DNA of 59,056 bases from Methyloversatilis sp. (GTDB lineage Bacteria; Pseudomonadota; Gammaproteobacteria; Burkholderiales; Rhodocyclaceae): positions 1-59,056 of the forward strand of contig NZ_JAUYRO010000051.1 of assembly GCF_030696805.1 (NCBI RefSeq). Direction: 5' to 3'. The notes beneath the pieces are model-generated. The model ran no database searches. It had not been told where the DNA came from and saw only the letters and a list, made by a program, of their open reading frames with translations. Positions 44,197 to 53,990 of the stretch are shown piece after piece. A program made the position numbers and the translations under genes. The first letter of the stretch is position 1, and every line of letters begins with the position of its first letter.

Positions 44197-45240
44197 TCAT
44201 GCCGGGCACCCTGCGTAGTGGCGCAGCACGCGCCGGCGCGCTGCGTTTTCGAGTACCGCGGCGACATCGATGGTCAGCGGGCCGTGCAGGTCGAGTTCGA
44301 CGCTGATCCGGTTCGACGGATCGAATTCGATCTCGCGCTCGCCATCGAGCGCGATGGTGCCGCTCTGCGGGGCGAGCACGACCGGCTGTCCGGGCAGCAG
44401 GCGGGCGTAGTCGCGGATGCCGACTGCGCTGATCAACCCCGGGGCAATCGGCACGATCACCTGCTGCGGCGTATGCGTCGTGTCGGCGCAGCGCACATGC
44501 AGGCCGTGCGGCGCGCTGCGGGTGACCGGTTCGAGCTGGCCGGCGATCGCCGACAGACCGATCGCATCGGCGCCGGCAAAGGCGACGAACAGTTCCTCCA
44601 GCAGTGCGCTGTCCCACACGGCGCGCGAGCCGACATAGTTGTGGCGCGTGACGCACAGATCGACCAGGGCGATGTCCGTGCGGTCATCGCAGCGCACGCG
44701 CAGCAGCTTGTTGCGCCGTACGGCGACATCGGCCGGCACGGCGCCGCTGGCCAGCAAGCCGGCCGCCAGTCCGGCGACCGTGGCTTCTCGCATTTCGGGA
44801 AAAGCGTTGTTGGTACCGGTGGACAGCGCCAGCAACGGCACCTGGCCGCAGCGCGCCGCCACGGCGCGATGCGTGCCGTCGCCGCCGAGCACGATGATCG
44901 CGCCGGCACCGGCCTGGCACATCAGCTCGGTCGCCAGCAGCGTGTCTTCGGCTGAGCCGGTCACCGGCATGTCGATGAAGCGTGGCTTCACGGTGACCGG
45001 GGAACCGGTGGACACCGACAGCGCGCGGAACAACGGGCCGCAGATGCCGCCCGAGTCCGGCATGATCATGACATCGCGCACGCCGGCCGCTTCCAGCCCG
45101 GCGATCGCCCGCACCATCATGCTGGCCTTCTCGGCGTTCGGAAACACCGACGCCCGCGAAGTCAGGCGACGGATGTCCCGACCCGACGCGGGGTTCGCGA
45201 TGATGCCGACGATGGCAGGACGGGGTGGAACAGACAGCAC
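44197..45240 (-). CDS. acoX: AcoX, NAD-kinase-like protein of the acetoin operon
   Basis: A protein of about 347 residues of the ATP-NAD kinase-like superfamily (GIIANPASGRDIRR; VLGGDGTHRAVA; LSTGTNNAFPE). It is co-transcribed with acoABC in many bacteria but has no proven activity. A longer reading from ATG 45276 is possible, but a -24/-12 sigma-54 promoter occupies 45277-45292 and would start RNA inside that extension. GTG 45240, preceded by GGAG, therefore gives the better start and leaves the GIIANP motif near the N-terminus, as I recall for known AcoX. Confidence 0.85.
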   Translation of the reverse strand: MLSVPPRPAIVGIIANPASGRDIRRLTSRASVFPNAEKASMMVRAIAGLEAAGVRDVMIMPDSGGICGPLFRALSVSTGSPVTVKPRFIDMPVTGSAEDTLLATELMCQAGAGAIIVLGGDGTHRAVAARCGQVPLLALSTGTNNAFPEMREATVAGLAAGLLASGAVPADVAVRRNKLLRVRCDDRTDIALVDLCVTRHNYVGSRAVWDSALLEELFVAFAGADAIGLSAIAGQLEPVTRSAPHGLHVRCADTTHTPQQVIVPIAPGLISAVGIRDYARLLPGQPVVLAPQSGTIALDGEREIEFDPSNRISVELDLHGPLTIDVAAVLENAARRRVLRHYAGCPA

Positions 45241-45276
45241 GGCGATGCGACTCCAGGCATTGGTTACCGGTGTCAT

Positions 45277-45292
45277 TGCATCGGCCGTGCCA
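45277..45292 (-). promoter_or_regulatory. sigma-54 promoter of acoXABC
   Basis: On the minus strand TGGCACGGCCGATGCA matches TGGCACG-N4-TTGCW at every position but one, with GG and GC at the required 10-base spacing. The predicted start is near 45267. AcoR, encoded divergently, is the expected activator. Confidence 0.8.
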
Positions 45293-45389
45293 GCAGCGCC
45301 CCCTTAGCCTCGCCGCACCCGACAAGCAGATGATTCTTAAGCGCTCTTCGGCACCTCGTCCGTGTCGACGCAACACGCGGCCGCCCACC

Positions 45390-45414
45390 TGTCGCAGCGC
45401 TGCCCACTGCGACA
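45390..45414. promoter_or_regulatory. candidate AcoR enhancer site 1
   Basis: Perfect inverted repeat TGTCGCAG-N9-CTGCGACA, about 115-125 bp upstream of the sigma-54 promoter, a normal enhancer distance. The TGTCGCA half-site also appears twice upstream of the porin gene. Confidence 0.6.
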
Positions 45415-45423
45415 ACGGGACGA

Positions 45424-45452
45424 TGAGACACCTGTCTCACTTTTAGGAGACA
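45424..45452. promoter_or_regulatory. candidate AcoR enhancer site 2
   Basis: Perfect palindrome TGAGACA-CC-TGTCTCA (45424-45439), followed by a further GAGACA at 45447-45452. It lies between acoX and acoR, about 150 bp from the sigma-54 promoter and about 135 bp from the acoR start, so it could serve activation of aco or autoregulation of acoR. Confidence 0.5.
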
Positions 45453-45572
45453 TTCGTCGCGTTGATTTCAGGCCGTTCAGGGCTTACCCTCAAGTCACAA
45501 AAGTGAAACGCCGCGGCAGACTTCGTCGTACGCGGTGTTTCGATAGAGGTATATATTCGTGAGGAGAAGGAC

Positions 45573-47624
45573 ATGGACCGCGGACACACGATCTCGGAAC
45601 ACGTCGGCCGGGTACTCAAGGCCATCGAAGCACCCAGCCGATCCGCTCCGCTTCATGCGGAACACGACCGGCTGAAGCGCTCGTGGCACCGGTCGCTGAA
45701 CAAGCACTCGATCGACCCCGGACGGGCGACGACACCAAAGGTCGTCACCGCCTACGAACTGCGCGAGCACCGCGACCGACTCGAAACCTTCATGCGCATC
45801 GCGCGCGAAGGCGTCGAACGCCTGCACCATCAGGTGTTGCTGGCCGACTACTGCGTGCTGCTGACCGACGCCCAGGGCGTAACGGTCGATTTCCGCACCG
45901 TGCCGCACCTCGAACGCGAACTGAAGGACGAAGGCTTCCGCAACGGCACCTGCTGGGCGGAAGAACACGAAGGCACCTGTGGCGTCGGCACCAGCCTGAT
46001 CGACTGCCAGCCCACACTGGTCCATCGCGGCGAACACTTCCGCGCCCACAACATCAGCTTCACCTGCAGTTCGGTACCCATCGTCGGCCTCGAAGATGAA
46101 CCGATCGCCGTGCTCGATGCCTCGGCCCTGTACTCGCCCGAACAGCGCGAAAGCCAGCTGCTGATCTACCGCATGGTGATCGACAAGGCGCGCCTGATCG
46201 AGGACGCCTACGCCCACTACAGCCTGCGCAACCACTGGATACTGCAGCTCGGCCCGATCGCCGAATTCCTGCCCGTCGAAACCGACTACCTGATCGCCTT
46301 CGACGACAGCGGCCGTATCGTCGGCGGCAACCGGCGCGCCCGCCACGACCTGATCAACCACAACGGGCGCCGCGCCGAATACCTGCACGACCTGTTCGAA
46401 TGCACCGCCAACGGCATCATGGCCGCCGCGCACGCCAGCCCGGGCGCACCGTTTCCGCTGCGCATGTTCGCCACCGGTCAGCGCCTGTTTGCCGTGCTGC
46501 GCGCACCGCACGCGCGCACGCTGCCGCAGATTGCCGCCAAGCCGGTCGCCGAGGCCGAAGACCTGACGGCACCGCGCGGCTTCCGTCACCTCGCGCTGGG
46601 AGACCCGCGCGTGAAGGCCAATGTGGGCTGCGCAGTGCGCGTCGCCAACCGCGACATTCCGGTCATGCTGCTGGGCGAGACGGGCACCGGCAAGGAAGCG
46701 TTCGCGCGCGGTATCCACGATTTCAGCGACCGGGCCAAACAGCCGTTCGTCGCGCTCAACTGCGCCGCGATTCCGGAAAGCCTGATCGAGAGCGAACTGT
46801 TCGGCTACCGCGATGGCGCCTTCACCGGTGCCCGCAACAAGGGTTCGAAGGGCAAGATCCTGCAGTCCGATGGCGGCACCCTCTTCCTCGACGAAATCGG
46901 CGACATGCCGCTGTCGCTGCAGAGCCGGCTGCTGCGCGTGCTGGCCGAAGGCGAAGTGGTGCCGCTCGGTGCCGAACAGCCGACGCCGGTGCGCCTGCAC
47001 GTGATCTGCGCCACCCACCAGGACCTGCCGGAACTGGTGCGCGAAGGGCGCTTCCGCGAAGACCTGTTCTACCGCCTCAACGGCGCCTCGTTCACGCTGC
47101 CGCCGCTGCGCGAGCGCGAGGACAAGCGCTCGCTGGTCGAACAAGTCATGCTGGAAGAAAGCACCGCGATGGAACGCACCGGACTGTCGATCGAAGCGGA
47201 GACGATGGACGTGCTGCTCGCCTACAGCTGGCCGGGCAACATCCGCCAGCTGCGCCATGCGGTCCGCTACGCCTGCGCCATTGCGGAAGGCCCGCTGGTG
47301 CGGCTTGAACACTTCCCGCATGAACTGCGCGCCGGCAACAAGCCGACGCGGGTTGCCCTGCCGCCGCCACCCGTGCAGCAGCCGGTCGTCGCAGCCATTG
47401 CGTACGACGCCTGTGAAGACGACAGCGGCGAACCACTGAATGAAGTATGTCTGCAGTTGCGCCAGAAGATGCTTGAGGCGCTGCGGCGCAATCACTGGAA
47501 GGTGACCGAGACGGCGCGCCAGCTCGGCATGTCGCGCGCCACCTTCTACCGCAAGATGGCGCGTCTGCGCATCGTTGCGCCCAACTACCTGGACAGCGCC
47601 GAGCAGACCGCACAACAGGGCTGA
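45573..47624 (+). CDS. acoR: AcoR, sigma-54-dependent activator of acetoin catabolism
   Basis: A 683-residue enhancer-binding protein: an N-terminal GAF-like sensor (about 80-240), a central AAA+ domain with Walker A GETGTGKE (368-375) and the sigma-54 contact loop GAFTGA (415-420), and a C-terminal Fis-type helix-turn-helix ([20 protein letters not shown]). Divergent from acoXABC. The ribosome-binding site GAGGAGAAGG precedes ATG 45573. It probably responds to acetoin or acetaldehyde. The porin/alcohol dehydrogenase cluster downstream also has a sigma-54 promoter and similar half-sites. Confidence 0.93.
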   Translation: MDRGHTISEHVGRVLKAIEAPSRSAPLHAEHDRLKRSWHRSLNKHSIDPGRATTPKVVTAYELREHRDRLETFMRIAREGVERLHHQVLLADYCVLLTDAQGVTVDFRTVPHLERELKDEGFRNGTCWAEEHEGTCGVGTSLIDCQPTLVHRGEHFRAHNISFTCSSVPIVGLEDEPIAVLDASALYSPEQRESQLLIYRMVIDKARLIEDAYAHYSLRNHWILQLGPIAEFLPVETDYLIAFDDSGRIVGGNRRARHDLINHNGRRAEYLHDLFECTANGIMAAAHASPGAPFPLRMFATGQRLFAVLRAPHARTLPQIAAKPVAEAEDLTAPRGFRHLALGDPRVKANVGCAVRVANRDIPVMLLGETGTGKEAFARGIHDFSDRAKQPFVALNCAAIPESLIESELFGYRDGAFTGARNKGSKGKILQSDGGTLFLDEIGDMPLSLQSRLLRVLAEGEVVPLGAEQPTPVRLHVICATHQDLPELVREGRFREDLFYRLNGASFTLPPLREREDKRSLVEQVMLEESTAMERTGLSIEAETMDVLLAYSWPGNIRQLRHAVRYACAIAEGPLVRLEHFPHELRAGNKPTRVALPPPPVQQPVVAAIAYDACEDDSGEPLNEVCLQLRQKMLEALRRNHWKVTETARQLGMSRATFYRKMARLRIVAPNYLDSAEQTAQQG

Positions 47625-47634
47625 TCCCGAGGCA

Positions 47635-47668
47635 TCCGGCCCGCAGCAGCTTCACGCTGCGGGCCGGA
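47635..47668. terminator. bidirectional hairpin between acoR and the cytochrome gene
   Basis: Perfect 13-bp stem TCCGGCCCGCAGC/GCTGCGGGCCGGA with an 8-nt loop between two convergent genes. No T-tract. Confidence 0.7.
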
Positions 47669-47674
47669 CACGCT

Positions 47675-48070
47675 CTACTGCGTGCCGAGAAACTTGATGT
47701 AGGCCACCAGTTCCCAGATCTGATCGGTCGTGAATGCCGCGCCCCAGGGCGGCATGATGTCTGACGTACGACGTCCGTGGAAAATCGTGCGGTAAGCCTC
47801 TTCGTCGGCCAGATCGGTGCGACCCTTGAAATCGGGGGCGCGCCCGCCTACACCATCCGAACCATGGCAGTAGCCTGCGCAGGTCTTGTTGAAGCGCTTC
47901 TTGCCGAGGGCGATCCGGTCCGGATCGGTCAGATCGAAAGACGGTGCAACGATGGGGGCTTCGGTCGCCATGGCGGGTGACGGTGCGGCCCAGATCATTC
48001 CGAAGGCAATCACCAGTGCGCTTGCGGTCAACCGGCCAGCGGCATTGCTGCGTGGAGTTTCATGAGTCAT
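47675..48070 (-). CDS. periplasmic c-type cytochrome with CX3CH haem motif
   Basis: A 131-residue class I cytochrome c. Signal peptide to about residue 35 (SPAMA). The haem site reads TCAGYCHG: C64, C68, H69, with three residues between the cysteines instead of the usual two. The distal methionine is M106 in DIMPPWG. It is expected to accept electrons from the PQQ dehydrogenase encoded just upstream. Two terminator-like structures and a dyad separate them, so it may have its own promoter. Start 48070 gives the signal peptide. Confidence 0.88.
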   Translation of the reverse strand: MTHETPRSNAAGRLTASALVIAFGMIWAAPSPAMATEAPIVAPSFDLTDPDRIALGKKRFNKTCAGYCHGSDGVGGRAPDFKGRTDLADEEAYRTIFHGRRTSDIMPPWGAAFTTDQIWELVAYIKFLGTQ

Positions 48071-48109
48071 TGCTTGAAGTCCTCGTCGGGTTTCCGGATG
48101 AGGGTCTCG

Positions 48110-48140
48110 TGACATTCCATCACGACCCGAATGAATGTCA
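48110..48140. promoter_or_regulatory. dyad upstream of the cytochrome gene
   Basis: Perfect 8-bp inverted repeat TGACATTC/GAATGTCA with a 15-nt spacer, 40 bp before the cytochrome start. It may be an operator or an mRNA leader hairpin. No regulator was assigned. Confidence 0.35.
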
Positions 48141-48165
48141 GCAGACCCCAGCAACAGTGTGAACG

Positions 48166-48201
48166 AAAAAAAACAGGCAGCAACATGAGTAACCGCCTGT
48201 T
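48166..48201 (-). terminator. rho-independent terminator on the minus strand after the PQQ dehydrogenase
   Basis: Read leftward: AACAGGC, a 16-nt loop, GCCTGTT, running into eight Ts (the A-tract at 48166-48173). The loop is long but the stem and T-run are good. It would limit read-through into the cytochrome gene. Confidence 0.7.
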
Positions 48202-48218
48202 AATGAGGAGACATGCCA

Positions 48219-48244
48219 CCCCGGCGCGGAGCCACGCGCCGGGG
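48219..48244. terminator. GC-rich hairpin after the PQQ dehydrogenase
   Basis: Perfect 10-bp stem CCCCGGCGCG/CGCGCCGGGG, 6-nt loop, 12 bp after the dehydrogenase stop. It probably works with the T-tailed terminator 20 bp further on or protects the mRNA 3' end. Confidence 0.6.
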
Positions 48245-48256
48245 GTTCCAACGTTG

Positions 48257-49939
48257 CTACTCCAACGTGAAAGCGATGATCGCAGCGCCGCCCGGCAGAT
48301 CCTTGATCTGCGGGAAGGCCCCTGCGAGGAAGCCCGGAGCATGCGAGCCCAGACCGGTCGGGAACACGATGTACTGCTTGCCCTTCACCGAGTAGCTGAC
48401 CGGTCCGCCACGCAGACCCGAGCCCGAAATGAATGACCACAGTTCCTTGCCGGTTTCAGCGTCGTAGCCGAGGATCTTGCCTTCCATATCGCCGGTGAAC
48501 ACCAGTCCGCCTGCCGTGGTGAGTACCGAAGACAGCGGCGGCAGGTCGTACTTGATCGACCACTTGAGCTTGCCGGTCAGCGGATCACGCGCATCCAGAC
48601 GGCCATGCGGCTTGCCGCTGGGCGGCGGTACCAGCTTGATCGACTCGATACCCAGCGACAGCGCCGAGACTGCTTTCAGATTGTCCGGATCATCCTTGCC
48701 GGCAACCACTTCGTTGCAGACTTCCATCGCATGCGAGTACCACAGGCCAGTGCCCGGGTTGTAGGCGCCGTGATTCCAGCTGCGCGCACCGAGCAGGTTC
48801 GGACAGAAGGTCTTTACCTTGTCGACTTCCGGGTAGATCGGATCGATCAGCGCACCGGTCTTCGGGTCGATGCCCTTGACCCAGTTCACGTTCTCGGAGA
48901 ACTGCCACACGTTTTCGAGCGCGCCGTCCTTCTTGTCCATGACGAACACGAAGCCACCCTTGTTCAGGTGGACGATGACGTCCTTGCCGTCCTTCTGCAC
49001 GATCAGCGCTTCATACGCCGAGTCGTAGTCCCACGAGTCGTTCGGGACTTCCTGACGGTGCCACTTCAGCTTGCCCGTCTTGCCTTCGATCGCGAGCAGC
49101 GAAGCCGTATAGAGGTTGTCGCCCTTGCGGTCGTAGTTGTAGTAGTCGGGGGCTGCGTTCGACGTACCGATGTAGATGGTGTCGGTCTTCGCGTCGTAGG
49201 TACCCGGCATCCAGGCGCTGCCGCCACCGACCTTGCCGCTGTCGCCCGGCCAGCTCTTCGGATCGTTCTTGATCACGTCGAAGGTCCACGCCGGCTTGCC
49301 GGTGTCGGCGTTGACGGCGTAGATCTTGCCCGAGATCGGCTGATCGCCGCCGGTGGTACCGCCGAACAGGATGTTGCCGGCCAGCTGCGGCGGGGCGGAG
49401 AACAATGCGCCGTACTGCGTCTTCGGATCGGTGAGCTGCGTCGACCACAGTTGTTTGCCGGTCTTCTGGTCGAGCGCGATGAAGCGGCCATCCAGCGTAC
49501 CCACGAAAACCTTGCCGCGGCCCACGGTCACGCCGCGGCTGGCTGCGCCGTAGAACACCTGTTCGACGATCTTGTCGAGCTTCGGTGCGTACTGCCACAG
49601 CGTCTTGCCGGTGGCAGCATCGATCGCCCAGACGTTGTTGTTAGCCGAAATCGTATACATCACGCCATCGATGACGATGGGCGTCGACTGCAGGCCGTGC
49701 GTGATGTTGCCCGGCTGGTGAATCCAGGCGACCTTCAGCTTCTTCACGTTTTCGCGCGTGATCTGGTTCAGCGGGCTGAAGCGCCAGGCATTGCTGGTGC
49801 GGTGATATTCCGGCCAGTTGTTCGGATCTTCAAAGCCGGCCTTGCCCTGTGCCATGGCAGGTGCCGCGGTCAGAAGGGACAGCGCCGAGCCTGCCAGAAG
49901 GCCAGCAGACAGGCGGAACATCTTGCGTGAGGCGGTCAT
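48257..49939 (-). CDS. PQQ-dependent alcohol dehydrogenase (quinoprotein), predicted lanthanide type
   Basis: A 560-residue periplasmic eight-bladed propeller with signal peptide 1-30 (PAMA) and no haem domain. The active-site loop NDSWDYD places the catalytic base at D304 and a second Asp at D306, the extra acid that marks lanthanide-dependent XoxF/PedH enzymes. N261 (GTSNAAPDY) is the usual metal ligand. Two things are odd. The vicinal Cys-Cys that packs on PQQ is replaced by Phe129-Tyr130 (VFYGAASRGV), and the usual metal-binding Glu appears as D199 (GGDQ). Electrons probably pass to the nearby cytochrome. The substrate is unknown and may be a larger alcohol. 69 bp downstream of the porin gene. 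Confidence 0.9.
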   Translation of the reverse strand: MTASRKMFRLSAGLLAGSALSLLTAAPAMAQGKAGFEDPNNWPEYHRTSNAWRFSPLNQITRENVKKLKVAWIHQPGNITHGLQSTPIVIDGVMYTISANNNVWAIDAATGKTLWQYAPKLDKIVEQVFYGAASRGVTVGRGKVFVGTLDGRFIALDQKTGKQLWSTQLTDPKTQYGALFSAPPQLAGNILFGGTTGGDQPISGKIYAVNADTGKPAWTFDVIKNDPKSWPGDSGKVGGGSAWMPGTYDAKTDTIYIGTSNAAPDYYNYDRKGDNLYTASLLAIEGKTGKLKWHRQEVPNDSWDYDSAYEALIVQKDGKDVIVHLNKGGFVFVMDKKDGALENVWQFSENVNWVKGIDPKTGALIDPIYPEVDKVKTFCPNLLGARSWNHGAYNPGTGLWYSHAMEVCNEVVAGKDDPDNLKAVSALSLGIESIKLVPPPSGKPHGRLDARDPLTGKLKWSIKYDLPPLSSVLTTAGGLVFTGDMEGKILGYDAETGKELWSFISGSGLRGGPVSYSVKGKQYIVFPTGLGSHAPGFLAGAFPQIKDLPGGAAIIAFTLE

Positions 49940-50008
49940 CTATCAATCTCCATTCACTGAGTTCATTCACCCGGGTTCGGCCCCGGGTGTTCAGACAGTT
50001 GCGTTGCT

Positions 50009-51190
50009 TCAGAACATGAAATTCAGGCCGACGTTCAGCAGCGTGCTTTTCTCTCCGGCAGTCACGCCCGCGGCGACGATGCTGGTGCGCAGCGTCGCGC
50101 CTGCATCGGCATCGGCGTACGCGAACTGCACGTACAGCGTGGTGTCCGGACGCCACTGGTAGTCATTGCTGATGACCAGGAACTTTGTTTCGTCCGTCTT
50201 GTTCGCGTCATCCTTGTTGATGTAGTACGCCACCGTGGCCGAATTCTTGGCGTGCCACTTCCAGTCCAGGCCCGTGCCGAAGCCGTTGATGTCGGCCAGT
50301 TCCGCGCCGGTGCGTGCATCGTTCTTGGCATTCATCCAGTTGTTCTTCCAGATGAAGTCGCCGAACGGAATCGCGAAGCCGAGCGACGTGTGCTCGATAT
50401 TGCTGCGACCGGTCTGTTCGTCATTCATCGCCTGGTAGGACGCGGACAGCGTGATCGGCCCGTTGTAGGTCGCGCCCAGGGCATACGACTGGTTGTCCTT
50501 GAGCGCTCCCGCCTGACCGCCGAACGCGTACAGCACACCGAAATTCACCGGGCCGACAGTATGTCTGTACTGCACGGAGTTGCTGAAGAAAATACCCACA
50601 TCGTTGTTGGTGTTGCGGTCGCCGCCCGCCGCATTGGCGGTCGTGAACAACTGGCCGTAGGCCCATGCATACAGATTGGAGAACTGTTCCTTGAAGGCAC
50701 GCGGTTCGGTGCCGATGTGGGCCAGCAGTGCCGGGCCATACTGACGACCAACCGTCACGCTACCCCAGTCGCCGCGCACACCCAGATTCGCCTGACGCCG
50801 GAACAGCGGCGTGTTGTTCGTACCGCCGCGCGGCGCATCACCGGTGCCGTGCAGGAAGCCGTCGTTGGTGTCGAAGTGCGATTCGAGATTGAAGAACGCC
50901 GTGAGATTCGGCTGCAGATCGCGTTCGCCCTTGAAACCGATCACGGTCTGACGCAGACCGCTGGTTTCCATCGACGTCTTGCTGTCGCCGGCGGCGTTGC
51001 CCTTGCTGTTGTAGAGCAGGCCAACGTCGATGATGCCGAACATCGACAGCTTGGTACCGCCCATTTCACCGATCACGATGTCGGCCTGCGCCACACCGGG
51101 AACCATCATCATTGCCGCAGCGACTGCAGCGGCCAGCGTGCATGCGTTGCGTGCGCCCTGCGCCGAAGCGCCAGAGATCTTCTTTTTCAT
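50009..51190 (-). CDS. outer-membrane porin (Gram-negative general porin type)
   Basis: A 393-residue porin of the betaproteobacterial trimeric 16-stranded type. Signal peptide ends GVAQA (about 36). The body has alternating strands (SMFGIIDVGLLYNSKG; GFKGERDLQPNLTAFFNLE; NLGVRGDWGSVTVGRQYGP) and a terminal phenylalanine (GLNFMF) for BAM recognition. Start 51190 follows GGAGGGGAG. With the PQQ dehydrogenase it forms a probable uptake-and-oxidation unit driven by the sigma-54 promoter at 51274-51288. Confidence 0.92.
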   Translation of the reverse strand: MKKKISGASAQGARNACTLAAAVAAAMMMVPGVAQADIVIGEMGGTKLSMFGIIDVGLLYNSKGNAAGDSKTSMETSGLRQTVIGFKGERDLQPNLTAFFNLESHFDTNDGFLHGTGDAPRGGTNNTPLFRRQANLGVRGDWGSVTVGRQYGPALLAHIGTEPRAFKEQFSNLYAWAYGQLFTTANAAGGDRNTNNDVGIFFSNSVQYRHTVGPVNFGVLYAFGGQAGALKDNQSYALGATYNGPITLSASYQAMNDEQTGRSNIEHTSLGFAIPFGDFIWKNNWMNAKNDARTGAELADINGFGTGLDWKWHAKNSATVAYYINKDDANKTDETKFLVISNDYQWRPDTTLYVQFAYADADAGATLRTSIVAAGVTAGEKSTLLNVGLNFMF

Positions 51191-51273
51191 ACTCCCCTCC
51201 GATTGTTGATGTCGAAACTTCGAGCTTCGACGCGGCGCCGCTTTCCGCAACGCCTTCGTCGCAGAACACAAGG

Positions 51274-51288
51274 GCAGAATCCATGCCA
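51274..51288 (-). promoter_or_regulatory. sigma-54 promoter of the porin/PQQ dehydrogenase unit
   Basis: On the minus strand TGGCATGGATTCTGC matches the -24/-12 consensus with correct GG-N10-GC spacing. The predicted start is near 51262, giving a leader of about 70 nt. No AcoR-independent sigma-54 activator gene is in the window. Confidence 0.65.
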
Positions 51289-51352
51289 ACTCTCACAGCA
51301 TTGAATTGACTGGGTATTTTTCCCGACCTCTGAGATTCGCCGGCAGAGACAT

Positions 51353-51395
51353 GCGACAGATGTCTTGGCCGAGGCAGAAAAACTGCGACATCTGT
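51353..51395. promoter_or_regulatory. candidate enhancer region upstream of the porin
   Basis: Two TGTCGCA half-sites in the same direction on the minus strand, 32 bp (three helical turns) apart. They overlap a perfect 9-bp inverted repeat ACAGATGTC/GACATCTGT (51356-51364, 51387-51395). The region is about 70-120 bp upstream of the sigma-54 promoter. The half-site is identical to that of the inverted repeat in front of acoX. Confidence 0.5.
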
Positions 51396-51470
51396 ATCGG
51401 CCCCGCGCACGGCGTCGCAAGCGTTCCGTGAGACGCCATACAGCGCGCCCGACGAGCCGCACACGGGTAG

Positions 51471-53609
<2,139 letters not shown>

Positions 53610-53623
53610 GGCCGCCGCGGAGG

Positions 53624-53657
53624 GCGCCCACGAAAACCTCGACGGTTTTGTGGGCGC
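53624..53657. terminator. strong hairpin after thiC
   Basis: Arms 53624-53638 and 53644-53657 pair over 14 bp with a single bulged G and a 5-nt loop, 15 bp after the thiC stop. Confidence 0.65.
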
Positions 53658-53666
53658 GGTGTGCTG

Positions 53667-53686
53667 CCGACGCGTCGGATTTTTTT
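53667..53686 (+). terminator. T-tailed terminator after thiC
   Basis: The palindrome CCGACGCGTCGG is followed by A and seven Ts. Together with the preceding hairpin it makes a convincing rightward terminator. Confidence 0.75.
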
Positions 53687-53990
53687 ACACCGAACCTTCG
53701 TCATGACAGTCCGACGCTCCGGCACATGGCGAACACCGCCGACGCCGCCCGGAGGCCGCCATCAAACGTCATACTTCCTCGGCATTCCTCGCACATCCAT
53801 CGACTCGATAACCCGTTATTGAAAAAGGGAATTTCTGCGCCGACACATTGATCGAAGTGCTCGCACACCGGGTCGCCATGGCCGCTCGGGTCCTCGCGGC
53901 CCAACCCTTGCTGTACGAAGGAATGCCGCTTGCTACCGGCCTCTCCGGGCGAAAACGTTCATCGCCGTTCAGATCCGGAGATCACCAAAA
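53687..53990. other. promoter region of the second PEP-CTERM gene
   Basis: No convincing gene. A 67-codon minus-strand frame with several Cys pairs has no ribosome-binding site or known relatives. The region has the 11-mer GACACATTGAT (53842-53852) shared with the other PEP-CTERM gene, and two overlapping-style -24/-12 candidates described separately. Confidence 0.45.
53897..53934 (+). promoter_or_regulatory. two candidate sigma-54 promoters of the PEP-CTERM gene
   Basis: CGGCCCAACCCTTGCT (53897-53912) and AGGAATGCCGCTTGCT (53919-53934) both have GG-N10-GC with a perfect TTGCT at -12, but weak -24 regions. PEP-CTERM genes are known to be sigma-54/PrsR-controlled in some relatives, so one of them may be real. 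Confidence 0.35.

Noticed and set aside
51330-51335. CTGAGA as part of a TPP riboswitch for thiC
   Set aside because: The other invariant segments are missing and the site is 325 bp from thiC.
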